Assembly (NCBI GenBank): GCA_035518875.1
Contig: DATIXD010000328.1
Coordinates: 1 to 5,044 of the forward strand
Reading direction: 5' to 3'
Length of the DNA: 5,044 nucleotides
DNA from: DATIXD01 sp035518875
GTDB taxonomy: Bacteria; Pseudomonadota; Gammaproteobacteria; Methylococcales; Methylococcaceae
Shown: in pieces, positions 1-5,044 of the stretch
How the letters are laid out: each line of letters begins with the position of its first letter
Numbering within the stretch: the first letter of the stretch is position 1
Made by a program: the position numbers and the translations under genes
Notes under the pieces: model-generated
The model's input: the letters and a program-made list of their open reading frames with translations, nothing else
What the model was told of the DNA's origin: nothing
Database searches by the model: none

Positions 1-1
1 C

Positions 2-328
2 TATGTCCGAAGCGGCGACCTACAACTGCCGGCCGATTACCGACTGGCCTTTCGGGAACTCGGCCTGGCGATCGGATTGCACGCGGTACGCCTGATGTGG
101 CAAGCGAATGAGCGCGAACCGGGGCGGTTTCCTCCCGGTTCTGGAATTCGCGCGCGGCTCAAAGCACTGATGCAGTATACGAACACAGGCGAGGCGATCG
201 AGTCATTCTGGCGCGCCCCGGAGCATCGGCGAGCCCGGACCTGGTCCGAGCACCTCGACATTAACGAAGTAATGCTAGCGACGAGCCTCGCACCCGAAGG
301 TTTCCTCGTTCTTTCGTCGATCAAGTGA
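2..328 (+). CDS. C-terminal fragment of an unrecognised protein (5' end outside window)
   Basis: The frame is open from the first complete codon of the window to a TGA at 326-328, so only the last 108 residues are visible. A start inside the window is unlikely: the frame reads like protein before the internal TTG at 77 (YVRSGDLQLPADYRLAFREL), so the gene probably begins upstream of position 1. The fragment is soluble-looking, with an alternating hydrophobic/charged helix (LAFRELGLAIGLHAVRLM) near residues 15-32. A Pro/Gly/Arg-rich turn follows, and the C-terminal part contains HLDINEVMLATSLAPEGFLVLS. There is no membrane segment or cofactor motif that I can name. I do not recognise the family and assign no function. 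Its stop lies 111 bp from the convergent stop of the GST gene. I am fairly confident it is coding because the opposite-strand alternative at 37-342 is low-complexity and Arg/Ser-rich, typical of a shadow frame. Confidence 0.7.
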   Translation, partial: YVRSGDLQLPADYRLAFRELGLAIGLHAVRLMWQANEREPGRFPPGSGIRARLKALMQYTNTGEAIESFWRAPEHRRARTWSEHLDINEVMLATSLAPEGFLVLSSIK

Positions 329-350
329 AGCGGCAAAACCAAGCGCCGCT
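329..350. terminator. Weak hairpin between convergent genes
   Basis: Directly after the TGA at 326-328 there is a 6-bp inverted repeat, AGCGGC (329-334) and GCCGCT (345-350), with a 10-nt loop. It sits where a terminator shared by the convergent genes would be expected. No U-run follows on either strand, so intrinsic termination is uncertain. The rest of the gap up to 439 shows nothing else that I can support. Confidence 0.25.
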
Positions 351-439
351 GATTCTGAGGGGGTCTGAGTCGTTACCGCGCTCTCGGCCGGCTTTGGAGG
401 ACAGAACAAGCGGCGGTTTCACCTGATGGGCTGGGTCGA

Positions 440-1156
440 CTACGTCGGCTGAGATAATTCCGGGAAAAACTCCGACTGCATTCTATAACAGTAATCGCTG
501 ATGTTTTTTCTGGCCAGCGCATGGTCTTTGGCCGGAGACTCGATCGGGCATCCGACGGTATTGACCAAGATGCCATACGCAGAGGCATCCAAGCTGGTCG
601 GACTATCCCCCATGAAGTAAGGCTTTTCTCCCAGGAAATGAGCCAAGGCATCGATATCCTCCTTACCCAGTTGGAACACTTCCTCCGGCGTGTGCCGGCC
701 AAGGCCATGCCCACGAATCTGCGAATTGATACGATGACGATAGGCCCATGCCGCCAAGTCGCGAAGAACCGGCGGCATCACACCAAAAATCGCCTGCTTG
801 TTGGTCTGCCAGTTCGGTTCGCTGTAGCTCCAGCGCGTGAACATGGTGACCCAATACAGGTGTTCCTCGAGCAAACGCTGGAACGCCTTGGCAACGTTCC
901 TCTCCTCTGGCGAGAGGTGAGCATCCAGAGAATCGCCGTAGGTTGATTTCAGGTAATGGATAATCAGCCGCGAATCGGCAATCTTTGTGCCGTTATCCTC
1001 GATGTAGGGCAGCTTTCCGCGCGGTGCCTTGAGGGGTAAGGTATTTACGATCTGGTAAGGCAGCCGGGCCATGCGCAAGTAGGTTTCAATCTTGACGCAG
1101 AACTGACTGAGATTAGGGATGCCCCAGGTTCTGGCAAATTGGTATAGCGTGATCAT
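440..1156 (-). CDS. Glutathione S-transferase family protein, Fax/metaxin-like subgroup
   Basis: The 238-residue product has a thioredoxin-like N-terminal domain (about residues 1-75) and an all-helical C-terminal domain (about 85-230). The N-terminus (MITLYQFARTWGIPNLSQFC, then VKIETYLRMARLPY) carries the S-x-F-C plus KIETYLRMA signature of the Fax (failed axon connections)/metaxin/CDR-1 branch rather than that of classical GSTs. GKLPYIEDNG places the cis-proline at P50, and IADSRLI gives the DS pair that replaces the usual E-S glutathione-contacting motif. PYFMGDSPTSLDASAYG near the C-terminus is the conserved helix-capping Asp motif of the fold. Established knowledge: bacterial members of this branch are mostly uncharacterised, and glutathione conjugation cannot be assumed. 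S17 and C20 are the residues to consider as active. The ATG at 1154-1156 is preceded by a GGGGAA-like ribosome site and begins exactly at the domain start. The gene diverges from the HxlR regulator and shares its operator region, so it is a likely regulatory target. Confidence 0.9.
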   Translation of the reverse strand: MITLYQFARTWGIPNLSQFCVKIETYLRMARLPYQIVNTLPLKAPRGKLPYIEDNGTKIADSRLIIHYLKSTYGDSLDAHLSPEERNVAKAFQRLLEEHLYWVTMFTRWSYSEPNWQTNKQAIFGVMPPVLRDLAAWAYRHRINSQIRGHGLGRHTPEEVFQLGKEDIDALAHFLGEKPYFMGDSPTSLDASAYGILVNTVGCPIESPAKDHALARKNISDYCYRMQSEFFPELSQPT

Positions 1157-1196
1157 CGTGATTTTCCCCGTTCTTGGTAAAAAGTGATGGTGATCA

Positions 1197-1221
1197 AGTC
1201 GCTTTTATAATGCAAGCGACT
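1197..1221. promoter_or_regulatory. Operator-like palindrome, site 1
   Basis: There is a perfect 8-bp inverted repeat, AGTCGCTT (1197-1204) and AAGCGACT (1214-1221), with a 9-nt spacer that contains TATAAT. It lies in the divergent region between the GST gene and the HxlR regulator and overlaps the best plus-strand -10 hexamer. Aligned with the second site at 1234-1258, 18 of 25 positions are identical. A paired palindrome next to a dimeric winged-helix regulator is best explained as that regulator's own binding site. The assignment is inference; the symmetry is seen directly. Confidence 0.6.
1206..1211 (+). promoter_or_regulatory. Candidate -10 hexamer for the HxlR-family gene
   Basis: TATAAT is a perfect sigma70 -10 hexamer about 60 bp upstream of the ATG at 1270. 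No good -35 box stands 16-18 bp upstream; the region around 1184-1189 (GTGATG) is weak. A poor -35 would fit a promoter that is weak or activator-dependent, or the hexamer may be fortuitous. It lies within operator site 1, so bound regulator would cover it. Confidence 0.35.
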
Positions 1222-1223
1222 GC

Positions 1224-1252
1224 AATCTATGCTAGTCTCTTGCAAAATGCAA
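1224..1252 (-). promoter_or_regulatory. Candidate sigma70 promoter for the divergent GST gene
   Basis: On the minus strand, TTGCAT (plus-strand 1247-1252) and TAGATT (1224-1229) are separated by exactly 17 nt, as in a sigma70 promoter. Transcription would start near 1217 and give a leader of about 60 nt before the ATG at 1156. The -35 box lies in the right arm of operator site 2 and the predicted start lies in site 1. Regulator binding at the two sites should therefore affect this promoter directly. Confidence 0.45.
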
Positions 1253-1258
1253 GTGATA
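1234..1258. promoter_or_regulatory. Operator-like palindrome, site 2
   Basis: The core CTTGCA-AAA-TGCAAG (1239-1253) is a perfect 6-bp inverted repeat around AAA. The symmetry extends outward over 1236-1256, where 8 of 9 arm positions pair. This second copy starts 37 bp after site 1 and shares its AGTC.CTT start and its AATGCAAG.GA right half. The two sites together suggest a half-site close to TGCAAGYGA. Site 2 ends 11 bp before the preferred start codon of the regulator gene. Confidence 0.6.
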
Positions 1259-1269
1259 TTTGCCGACCT

Positions 1270-1638
1270 ATGACTCGATCCAGCCCATCCGAAAGCGAGT
1301 TCGAACGCTCTCATTGCCCCATCGCCAACGTGCTCGACCTGTTCGGCGACAAATGGTCGTTGCTGATCATTCGCGACCTCTTTCTCGGCAAGACGCGTTA
1401 CGTTGATTTTGCTCAGTCGATGGAAAGCATTCCGTCCAACATCCTGGCAAATCGGCTGAAGCGGCTTGAAATGGCGGGCGTGGTCGAAAAGACGGCGTAC
1501 TGCCACAAGCCGCTCCGACATCAATATGAACTGACGCCAAAAGGGCGCGACCTGTTGCCGGTACTGGAGGCCATGGAGCAATGGGCTCGCAAGCACGTTG
1601 CCGGGGTGAGGGTCTTTCCGAGATTCAGCAGAGAATAG
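1270..1638 (+). CDS. HxlR-family (DUF24) winged-helix transcriptional regulator
   Basis: The 122-residue product (from ATG 1270) is a small MarR-like winged-helix DNA-binding protein of the HxlR/YodB/HypR type, normally a dimer. It shows the family layout in order: HCPIANVLDLFGDKWSLLII (residues 15-34), then RDLFLGKTRYVDF; the recognition-helix region IPSNILANRLKRLEMAGVVEK (54-74); the wing around CHKPLRHQYELTPKGRDLLP (78-97); and a C-terminal dimerisation helix VLEAMEQWARKH. C16, in the CPI motif, is the position used for redox or electrophile sensing in several characterised members. A second Cys, C78, lies in the wing. The open frame reaches back to a TTG at 1174 and an ATG at 1210, but those starts would place both palindromes inside the coding region and add an atypical extension. 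ATG 1270 gives the usual family length, although no clear Shine-Dalgarno precedes it. It lies between two GST genes, which suggests control of detoxification. Confidence 0.92.
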   Translation: MTRSSPSESEFERSHCPIANVLDLFGDKWSLLIIRDLFLGKTRYVDFAQSMESIPSNILANRLKRLEMAGVVEKTAYCHKPLRHQYELTPKGRDLLPVLEAMEQWARKHVAGVRVFPRFSRE

Positions 1639-1768
1639 ACAGTGCCCTGGTTAAGGGTGACGGCTCTAATCGCCGGTCCAAACCGAACCACCCGTTTCCC
1701 GGTCCCCGTCCATGCTTGTCCGCAAAGACCCGCAAACCTCAACCGACTGATTCAACAAGGAGACTTCG

Positions 1769-2386
1769 ATGATTACGATCTACGGTTGTCCCAAAACCCG
1801 TTCCATTCGTGCCGTTTGGGCCATGGAGGAATCGGGTGCAGCATACGATTACGTCAAAATCGATCTTGCCAAGGGTGAAGGACGGCAGCCTTGGTACCGT
1901 CGCGTGAATCCGGGCGGCAAAGTGCCGGCCTTGGCGGATGGGGATTTTGTGTTGACCGAATCGGCGGCCATTTGCACCTATATCGGCGACAAGTTCCCGG
2001 ATTCACGCCTCGCGCCAGCGGTGGGAACCCGGGAGCGGGCACAGTACGACCAGTGGTGCTACTTTGTCATCGGTGAATTGGAACAACCCCTGTGGACCAT
2101 GGCAAAACATCGCTTCGCCTTACCACAGGAGTGGCGCGTATCGGCGGTCATCGACACGGCGATCAAGGAATTTGCGGTGGCCTTAAAACTCTTGGATGAT
2201 GGCCTCGGCGATAGACCATTCATCCTCGGTGAAACGTTCACCTGTGCCGATATTCTGATCGCTCAAACCCTCCTCTGGGCGAAAAAGGCTGATGTTTTGC
2301 CAGAATCCAGTCGACTACTCGCTTACCTGGACCGCACTGTCTCCCGTTCCGCATACTCCCGTGCCCGGTTGCGCGAGGGGGAATAA
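1769..2386 (+). CDS. Glutathione S-transferase (classical cytosolic fold, bacterial)
   Basis: The 205-residue product has the full length of a bacterial cytosolic GST. The thioredoxin-like domain (about residues 1-75) begins MITIYGCPKTRSIRAVWAME, with T10/S12 in the catalytic loop position. It continues with NPGGKVPAL, where P53 is the cis-proline, and then LTESAAICTYI, whose E64-S65 pair contacts the gamma-glutamyl group of glutathione. The helical domain (about 88-200) contains RPFILGETFTCADILIAQTL, with the conserved capping Asp at D161. The predicted reaction is conjugation of glutathione to, or thiol exchange with, electrophiles in the cytoplasm; the substrate cannot be told. AAGGAG at 1757-1762 stands 6 nt before the ATG and fixes the start. 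The gene follows the HxlR regulator in the same direction after 130 bp that hold no gene, no clear terminator and no convincing promoter, so co-transcription is plausible. It is only distantly related to the divergent GST and is not a recent duplicate. Confidence 0.93.
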   Translation: MITIYGCPKTRSIRAVWAMEESGAAYDYVKIDLAKGEGRQPWYRRVNPGGKVPALADGDFVLTESAAICTYIGDKFPDSRLAPAVGTRERAQYDQWCYFVIGELEQPLWTMAKHRFALPQEWRVSAVIDTAIKEFAVALKLLDDGLGDRPFILGETFTCADILIAQTLLWAKKADVLPESSRLLAYLDRTVSRSAYSRARLREGE

Positions 2387-2794
2387 CTGCCGATCGGACT
2401 GGTCTCATTGAAACCGTAGGCCCGAAAGTCAACATTTCGTCCAGAACCATGTGCGGGTGTCCAACCCAAAGCGGCTGATAAAGACCAGGGCCATTCCCAG
2501 GTGGCACCTTCCGTCCAGGATGAGTACGATGTCAGTTGAGCGGTCCGGGTTCAGTTTCCGCTTGCCTCGAAGGTAAGCTCACACGATCAAACCTCGCCCT
2601 TTTGGAGAGGTTAGGGTGAGGGTAAGGAATAGCTGACTTTGCTTTCGAGATGCCCTGCAAAATGCTTCGAAGATGTTCGACGATTCCAAGAGATCAAGAC
2701 GCAGTAAAATAACCCTCTGAGCTTAAAGCTTACCCTTTATGCGGCCCGGGTTAAATGAACGAACCGGCCAAACCCCACTCTCATCGACATCGAA
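2387..2794. other. Intergenic region without a convincing gene
   Basis: I see no credible coding frame here. The minus-strand frame running through 2238-2507 overlaps the end of the GST gene antisense and has no family signature. The region contains a dispersed-repeat-like element (2592-2622), the short perfect palindrome CCGATCGG just after the GST stop (2390-2397) and a short leader ORF next to the cyclase gene. No strong sigma70 promoter stands out before the cyclase gene. The AT-richer stretch around 2700-2745 is the likeliest place for one. No intrinsic terminator with a U-run follows the GST gene. Confidence 0.6.
2592..2622. repeat. Dispersed intergenic repeat (imperfect hairpin)
   Basis: CCTCGCCC (2592-2599) can pair with GGGTGAGG (2614-2621) through one G-T wobble. 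The segment between includes TTTTGGAGAGGTTA, so the element reads as a short CCTC...GGAGAGG-TTAGGGTGAGGG unit. From general knowledge, very similar units occur in many copies in intergenic regions of gammaproteobacterial genomes. Only one copy is in this window, so the repeated nature cannot be shown here. Confidence 0.5.
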
Positions 2795-2802
2795 ATGGCT
2801 GA
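2755..2802 (+). CDS. Possible 15-codon leader ORF overlapping the cyclase start
   Basis: ATG at 2755 opens a 15-codon frame encoding MNEPAKPHSHRHRNG, with its TGA at 2800-2802. It overlaps the first codons of the cyclase gene, whose ATG is at 2795, in a different frame. The cyclase ATG itself has no recognisable Shine-Dalgarno, so a terminating ribosome could help initiation there. The leader has only a weak ribosome site of its own (CCCGGG just upstream). It may be chance. Confidence 0.25.
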   Translation: MNEPAKPHSHRHRNG

Positions 2803-4771
2803 AGAAAAGGAAGACCAACGCAGGCTTGCCGCAATCATGTTCACCGACATGGTGGGTTTTAGCGCGCTGGCGCAGCGCGACGAAGCCTTAGCGTTGGAAT
2901 TGCTCGAGGAACACCGGGTTCTATTGCGCCGCAGCTTCCTAAAACATCAAGGACATGAGATCAAAACCATAGGTGACGGCTTTCTGGTGGAGTTCGCGAG
3001 CGCTCTAGCCGCCGTCAGCTGTGCGATCGAAATTCAGAAGGTACTGGCCCAACGCAATGCGGAGGCTTCGGCCGAAGGACAATTTCAGGTTCGCATCGGC
3101 ATTCACCTGGGCGATGTCCTACATCGTGGGAACGATATTGTGGGCGATGGCGTGAATATCGCGGCGAGGGTTGAGCCACTGGCCGATTCGGGCGGGATTG
3201 CAGTCACCCAACAAGTGTTCGATCAGGTATACAACAAGATCCCGCAGACCCTGGTGCATATCGGCAAGGTCGCGCTGAAGAACATCCAGCGCCCGATGGA
3301 GGTGTATCGCATCGTGCTCGGGTTGACATCCAGTGCGGCGGTCGGTCGCAAGAGAGAGATGCTGCCTACAGCGCACCAATCCAGCCGCGAACCACAGAAA
3401 TCCATTGCGGTGCTGCCCTTCGTGAACATGAGCTCCGACCGGGAGAACGAGTTTCTGAGTGACGGGATCAGTGAGGACTTGCTGAACGCGCTCTCGAATG
3501 TCGAGGGACTGCATGTAGCGGCACGCACCTCCTGCTTTGCCTTCAAAGGCCGTAGCGAAGACATCCGCAAGATTGGCGACGCGCTTGGCGTGGAGACCGT
3601 GTTGGAAGGTAGCGTCCGCAAGGCGGATAACAAGCTCCGCATCACGGCACAACTGGTCAATGTCGCCGACGGTTTTCGCCTCTGGTCGGCAAGCTTCGAC
3701 CGCGAGATGCAAGATGTGTTCGCGATTCAGGACGACATCACCCGTGCCATCATGACTGCGTTGCAATTGCGCTTGACCGGTAACGGCGACCAGCCGCTCG
3801 TCACCTCGCAAACGACCAGCACGGATGCCTACGAGTTGTATTTAAAGGGTCGTTTCTTCTGGAACCAGCGGGGAATCGGGCTGAAGAAAGCGCTGCATTA
3901 CTTCGAGCTGGCCTTAATCGAAGATCCCGATTACGCTCTGGCCCTGAGCGGTCTTGCCGACACTTACAGCTTGTTGAGTTGGTACGGGTATTTTTCGCCC
4001 AGCGAGGTGGTTCCGAAAGCCATCGCCGCCGCCAAACGCGCTTTGCAGCTCGATTCGAAGCTTCCCGAGGCACACACGTCCCTGGGGTTTTGCCTGCTCT
4101 GCCAAGACTGCGACTGGGATGGCGCCGAGCGCGAGTTCCGTCGCGCCATCGAGTTGAATGCCCGCACTGTTCCGGCGCACTATTGGCTCGGATGGGGCTA
4201 TTCCTGCTTAGGGAACCATGATGCCGCTATCGAATATTGCCGGCAGGCGGTGGAGCTCGAACCCTTTTCGCCCATCGCTCGCACGTTTTTAGCATGGATG
4301 TATTACCACGCGGGCAAGTTCGACGAAGCTGAAGAACAGCTGCGCGAGGTCATTGAGCTGGATAAACGATTCGTTTTCGGAATGTGGTTCTTGGGCAGGG
4401 TCTATGTCGCCGCCGGCAAGCGGGACCTGGCTCTCGCAGCACTAGTCAAGGCGGAAGAAATGTCAGGCCGTGCGGCATGGACTCGGTGCATGCTGGGTCA
4501 CGCCTGGGCCGTATTTGGCGAATTGGCCAGGGCGAAGGAAGTCTTGGCTGATCTTCAAGACCTCAATAAATACCCCTATACGCGCGCGGTTGGAGTCGCA
4601 TTGCCTTTATTGGGACTGGGTGACCGTGACCAAGCGCTGGCCTGGCTGGAGAAGGGTTGCAACGACCGCGATGTCTGGGCCCTAATGATGAAGGTCGATC
4701 CGATCTACACGGATTTGCGTGCGGATGCTCGGTTTGTTGCCCTCCTTCGGCGGATGGGGCTGGAGCAATAA
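2795..4771 (+). CDS. Class III adenylate/guanylate cyclase fused to TolB-like and TPR domains
   Basis: The 658-residue product has three parts. Residues about 8-175 form a class III nucleotide cyclase domain, which makes cAMP or cGMP. FTDMVGFS gives metal ligand D18, IKTIGDGFLVEF gives K57 and the second metal ligand D61, and NDIVGDGVNIAAR gives D114, N121 and transition-state R125. All six canonical residues are present, and the K/D purine-recognition pair favours ATP. A polar linker (about 177-200) leads to a TolB-like domain (about 202-329), which starts KSIAVLPFVNMSSD and includes LSDGISEDLLNAL, VLEGSVRK and the RLWSASFDR region. Residues about 344-650 are TPR-type helical repeats, with units near ALHYFELALIEDPDYALAL, AKRALQLDSKLPEAHTSLGF, EFRRAIELNARTVPAHYWLG and AIEYCRQAVELEPFSPIA. 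This architecture is common in alpha- and gammaproteobacteria; partners of its TPRs are generally unknown. I see no signal peptide or membrane helix, so a cytosolic enzyme is likely. ATG 2795 is the first start after an in-frame stop at 2756. Confidence 0.93.
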   Translation: MAEEKEDQRRLAAIMFTDMVGFSALAQRDEALALELLEEHRVLLRRSFLKHQGHEIKTIGDGFLVEFASALAAVSCAIEIQKVLAQRNAEASAEGQFQVRIGIHLGDVLHRGNDIVGDGVNIAARVEPLADSGGIAVTQQVFDQVYNKIPQTLVHIGKVALKNIQRPMEVYRIVLGLTSSAAVGRKREMLPTAHQSSREPQKSIAVLPFVNMSSDRENEFLSDGISEDLLNALSNVEGLHVAARTSCFAFKGRSEDIRKIGDALGVETVLEGSVRKADNKLRITAQLVNVADGFRLWSASFDREMQDVFAIQDDITRAIMTALQLRLTGNGDQPLVTSQTTSTDAYELYLKGRFFWNQRGIGLKKALHYFELALIEDPDYALALSGLADTYSLLSWYGYFSPSEVVPKAIAAAKRALQLDSKLPEAHTSLGFCLLCQDCDWDGAEREFRRAIELNARTVPAHYWLGWGYSCLGNHDAAIEYCRQAVELEPFSPIARTFLAWMYYHAGKFDEAEEQLREVIELDKRFVFGMWFLGRVYVAAGKRDLALAALVKAEEMSGRAAWTRCMLGHAWAVFGELARAKEVLADLQDLNKYPYTRAVGVALPLLGLGDRDQALAWLEKGCNDRDVWALMMKVDPIYTDLRADARFVALLRRMGLEQ

Positions 4772-4792
4772 GCGAATCTTGGGGGCGCTTCC

Positions 4793-4927
4793 ATGAACAA
4801 CTTGCAGAATGTGTCCCTCTTCCGACGTATCGAGCGATGGCTGGTAGGCCTGGCGATGGCCGCCATGGCATGGCTGCTCGAAAAAGCCCTGCTGCGTTCG
4901 ATAAAACGCGGCGGGACTAAACCATAG
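4793..4927 (+). CDS. Small basic protein with one hydrophobic helix (44 residues)
   Basis: ATG 4793 opens a 44-codon frame that ends at TAG 4925-4927. The product begins MNNLQNVSLFRRIERW, continues with the hydrophobic stretch LVGLAMAAMAWLL (residues 17-29), then EKALLRSIKRGG, and ends TKP. The hydrophobic stretch has Arg pairs before it and Lys/Arg after it. It is short for a transmembrane span, so either a small inner-membrane protein or a membrane-surface amphipathic helix is possible. A GGGGG ribosome-site-like run (4781-4785) stands 7 nt before the ATG. The gene lies 21 bp after the cyclase stop and 25 bp before the next start, which suggests one operon. I do not recognise the family. 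An alternative is that this is chance coding, but the ordered pattern of charges and hydrophobic residues and the spacing favour a real gene. Confidence 0.55.
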   Translation: MNNLQNVSLFRRIERWLVGLAMAAMAWLLEKALLRSIKRGGTKP

Positions 4928-4952
4928 CTCTCCGCCAAGAGTCTCAACGGCA

Positions 4953-5044
4953 ATGCGCAGCGTGAGATGTTTCCCACGTGGGGCGCACGATCCAACCCCT
5001 GTTCTCCTGATCAACCCGATGAACGCGGCTCGCGAGCCCATTTT
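4953..5044 (+). CDS. N-terminal fragment, possibly a B12-binding-domain radical SAM protein (3' end outside window)
   Basis: From ATG 4953 the frame is open to the right edge (30 complete codons). It reads MRSVRCFPRGAHDPT and then PVLLINPMNAAREPI. The VLLINP-M/P-N-x-x-REP pattern is what one sees at the first beta strand and following loop of the cobalamin-binding domain in B12-dependent radical SAM enzymes. That domain usually begins within a few residues of the start, so the roughly 16-residue lead here is slightly long; GTG 4962 is an alternative start. The radical SAM CxxxCxxC cluster motif would lie outside the window and cannot be seen, so the call rests on about 15 residues and is tentative. 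The gene follows the small-protein ORF by 25 bp in the same direction. No strong Shine-Dalgarno is visible. Confidence 0.4.
   Translation, partial: MRSVRCFPRGAHDPTPVLLINPMNAAREPI

Noticed and set aside
521..946. 141-codon plus-strand ORF antisense to the Fax-like GST
   Set aside because: The minus-strand frame has clear GST motifs over its full length; this frame has none and is an antisense shadow.
1174..1269. N-terminal extension of the HxlR regulator from TTG 1174 or ATG 1210
   Set aside because: It would place both palindromes and the promoter elements inside the coding region and add residues not found in this family. ATG 1270 gives the typical length.
2238..2507. 89-codon minus-strand ORF across the GST 3' end and the following gap
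   Set aside because: Half of it is antisense to the GST, it has no ribosome site that I can see, and the composition is rich in Pro, Gly and Arg as expected for a shadow in GC-rich DNA.
2656..2665. TGCAAAATGC, identical to the core of operator site 2 (1241-1250), upstream of the cyclase gene
   Set aside because: The outer arms that define the paired sites (the CTT and AAGYGA parts) are absent here, so a third regulator site is not supported.
3119..3811. 230-codon minus-strand ORF inside the cyclase gene
   Set aside because: It is antisense to well-conserved cyclase and TolB-like domain sequence, with no recognisable family features.
4682..5041. 119-codon minus-strand ORF at the right end
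   Set aside because: It overlaps the cyclase C-terminus and both downstream plus-strand ORFs, and its translation shows no domain signature. The plus-strand reading explains the region better, though with moderate certainty.
5027..5044. Perfect 12-bp palindrome GGCTCGCGAGCC followed by CATTTT, resembling a terminator
   Set aside because: As a hairpin it would have only four stem pairs and a four-base loop. It lies within the frame that reads NAAREPI, and the T run is cut by the window edge. Coding sequence is the simpler explanation.

Overview
The window looks like a bacterial chromosome of moderately high GC content, most likely a proteobacterium and possibly gammaproteobacterial. The grounds are the mix of families: a Fax/metaxin-like glutathione transferase, an HxlR-type regulator, a nu/beta-like glutathione transferase and a class III cyclase fused to TolB-like and TPR domains. 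A dispersed intergenic repeat of a type common in proteobacterial genomes supports this. No tRNA, rRNA, CRISPR array or transposase is visible. The lineage call is inference.

Layout. Positions 2-328 hold the C-terminal end of an unrecognised protein on the plus strand. It converges on a Fax/metaxin-like GST on the minus strand (440-1156). A 113-bp divergent intergenic region then leads to an HxlR-family regulator (best start 1270, end 1638). This is followed, about 130 bp on, by a second and unrelated GST (1769-2386). The intergenic region carries two 25-bp near-palindromic sites (1197-1221 and 1234-1258). They match each other at 18 of 25 positions and overlap the likely promoters in both directions. 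The simplest reading is an electrophile/redox-responsive detoxification module, with a two-cysteine HxlR regulator controlling itself, the divergent GST and probably the downstream GST.

A 408-bp gap (2387-2794) has no convincing gene, but it contains one dispersed-repeat-like element (2592-2622). After it comes a 658-residue three-part protein (2795-4771): a class III nucleotide cyclase domain with all six canonical catalytic and substrate residues, a TolB-like domain and a TPR array, with no membrane segment. A 15-codon leader ORF overlaps its start codon.

Downstream, 21 bp after the cyclase stop, is a 44-codon ORF (4793-4927) for a basic small protein with one hydrophobic helix. At the right edge (4953-5044) an ORF runs off the window. 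Its start resembles the first beta strand of a B12-binding-domain radical SAM enzyme. These last three ORFs have operon-like spacing. Their grouping is the least explained part of the window.
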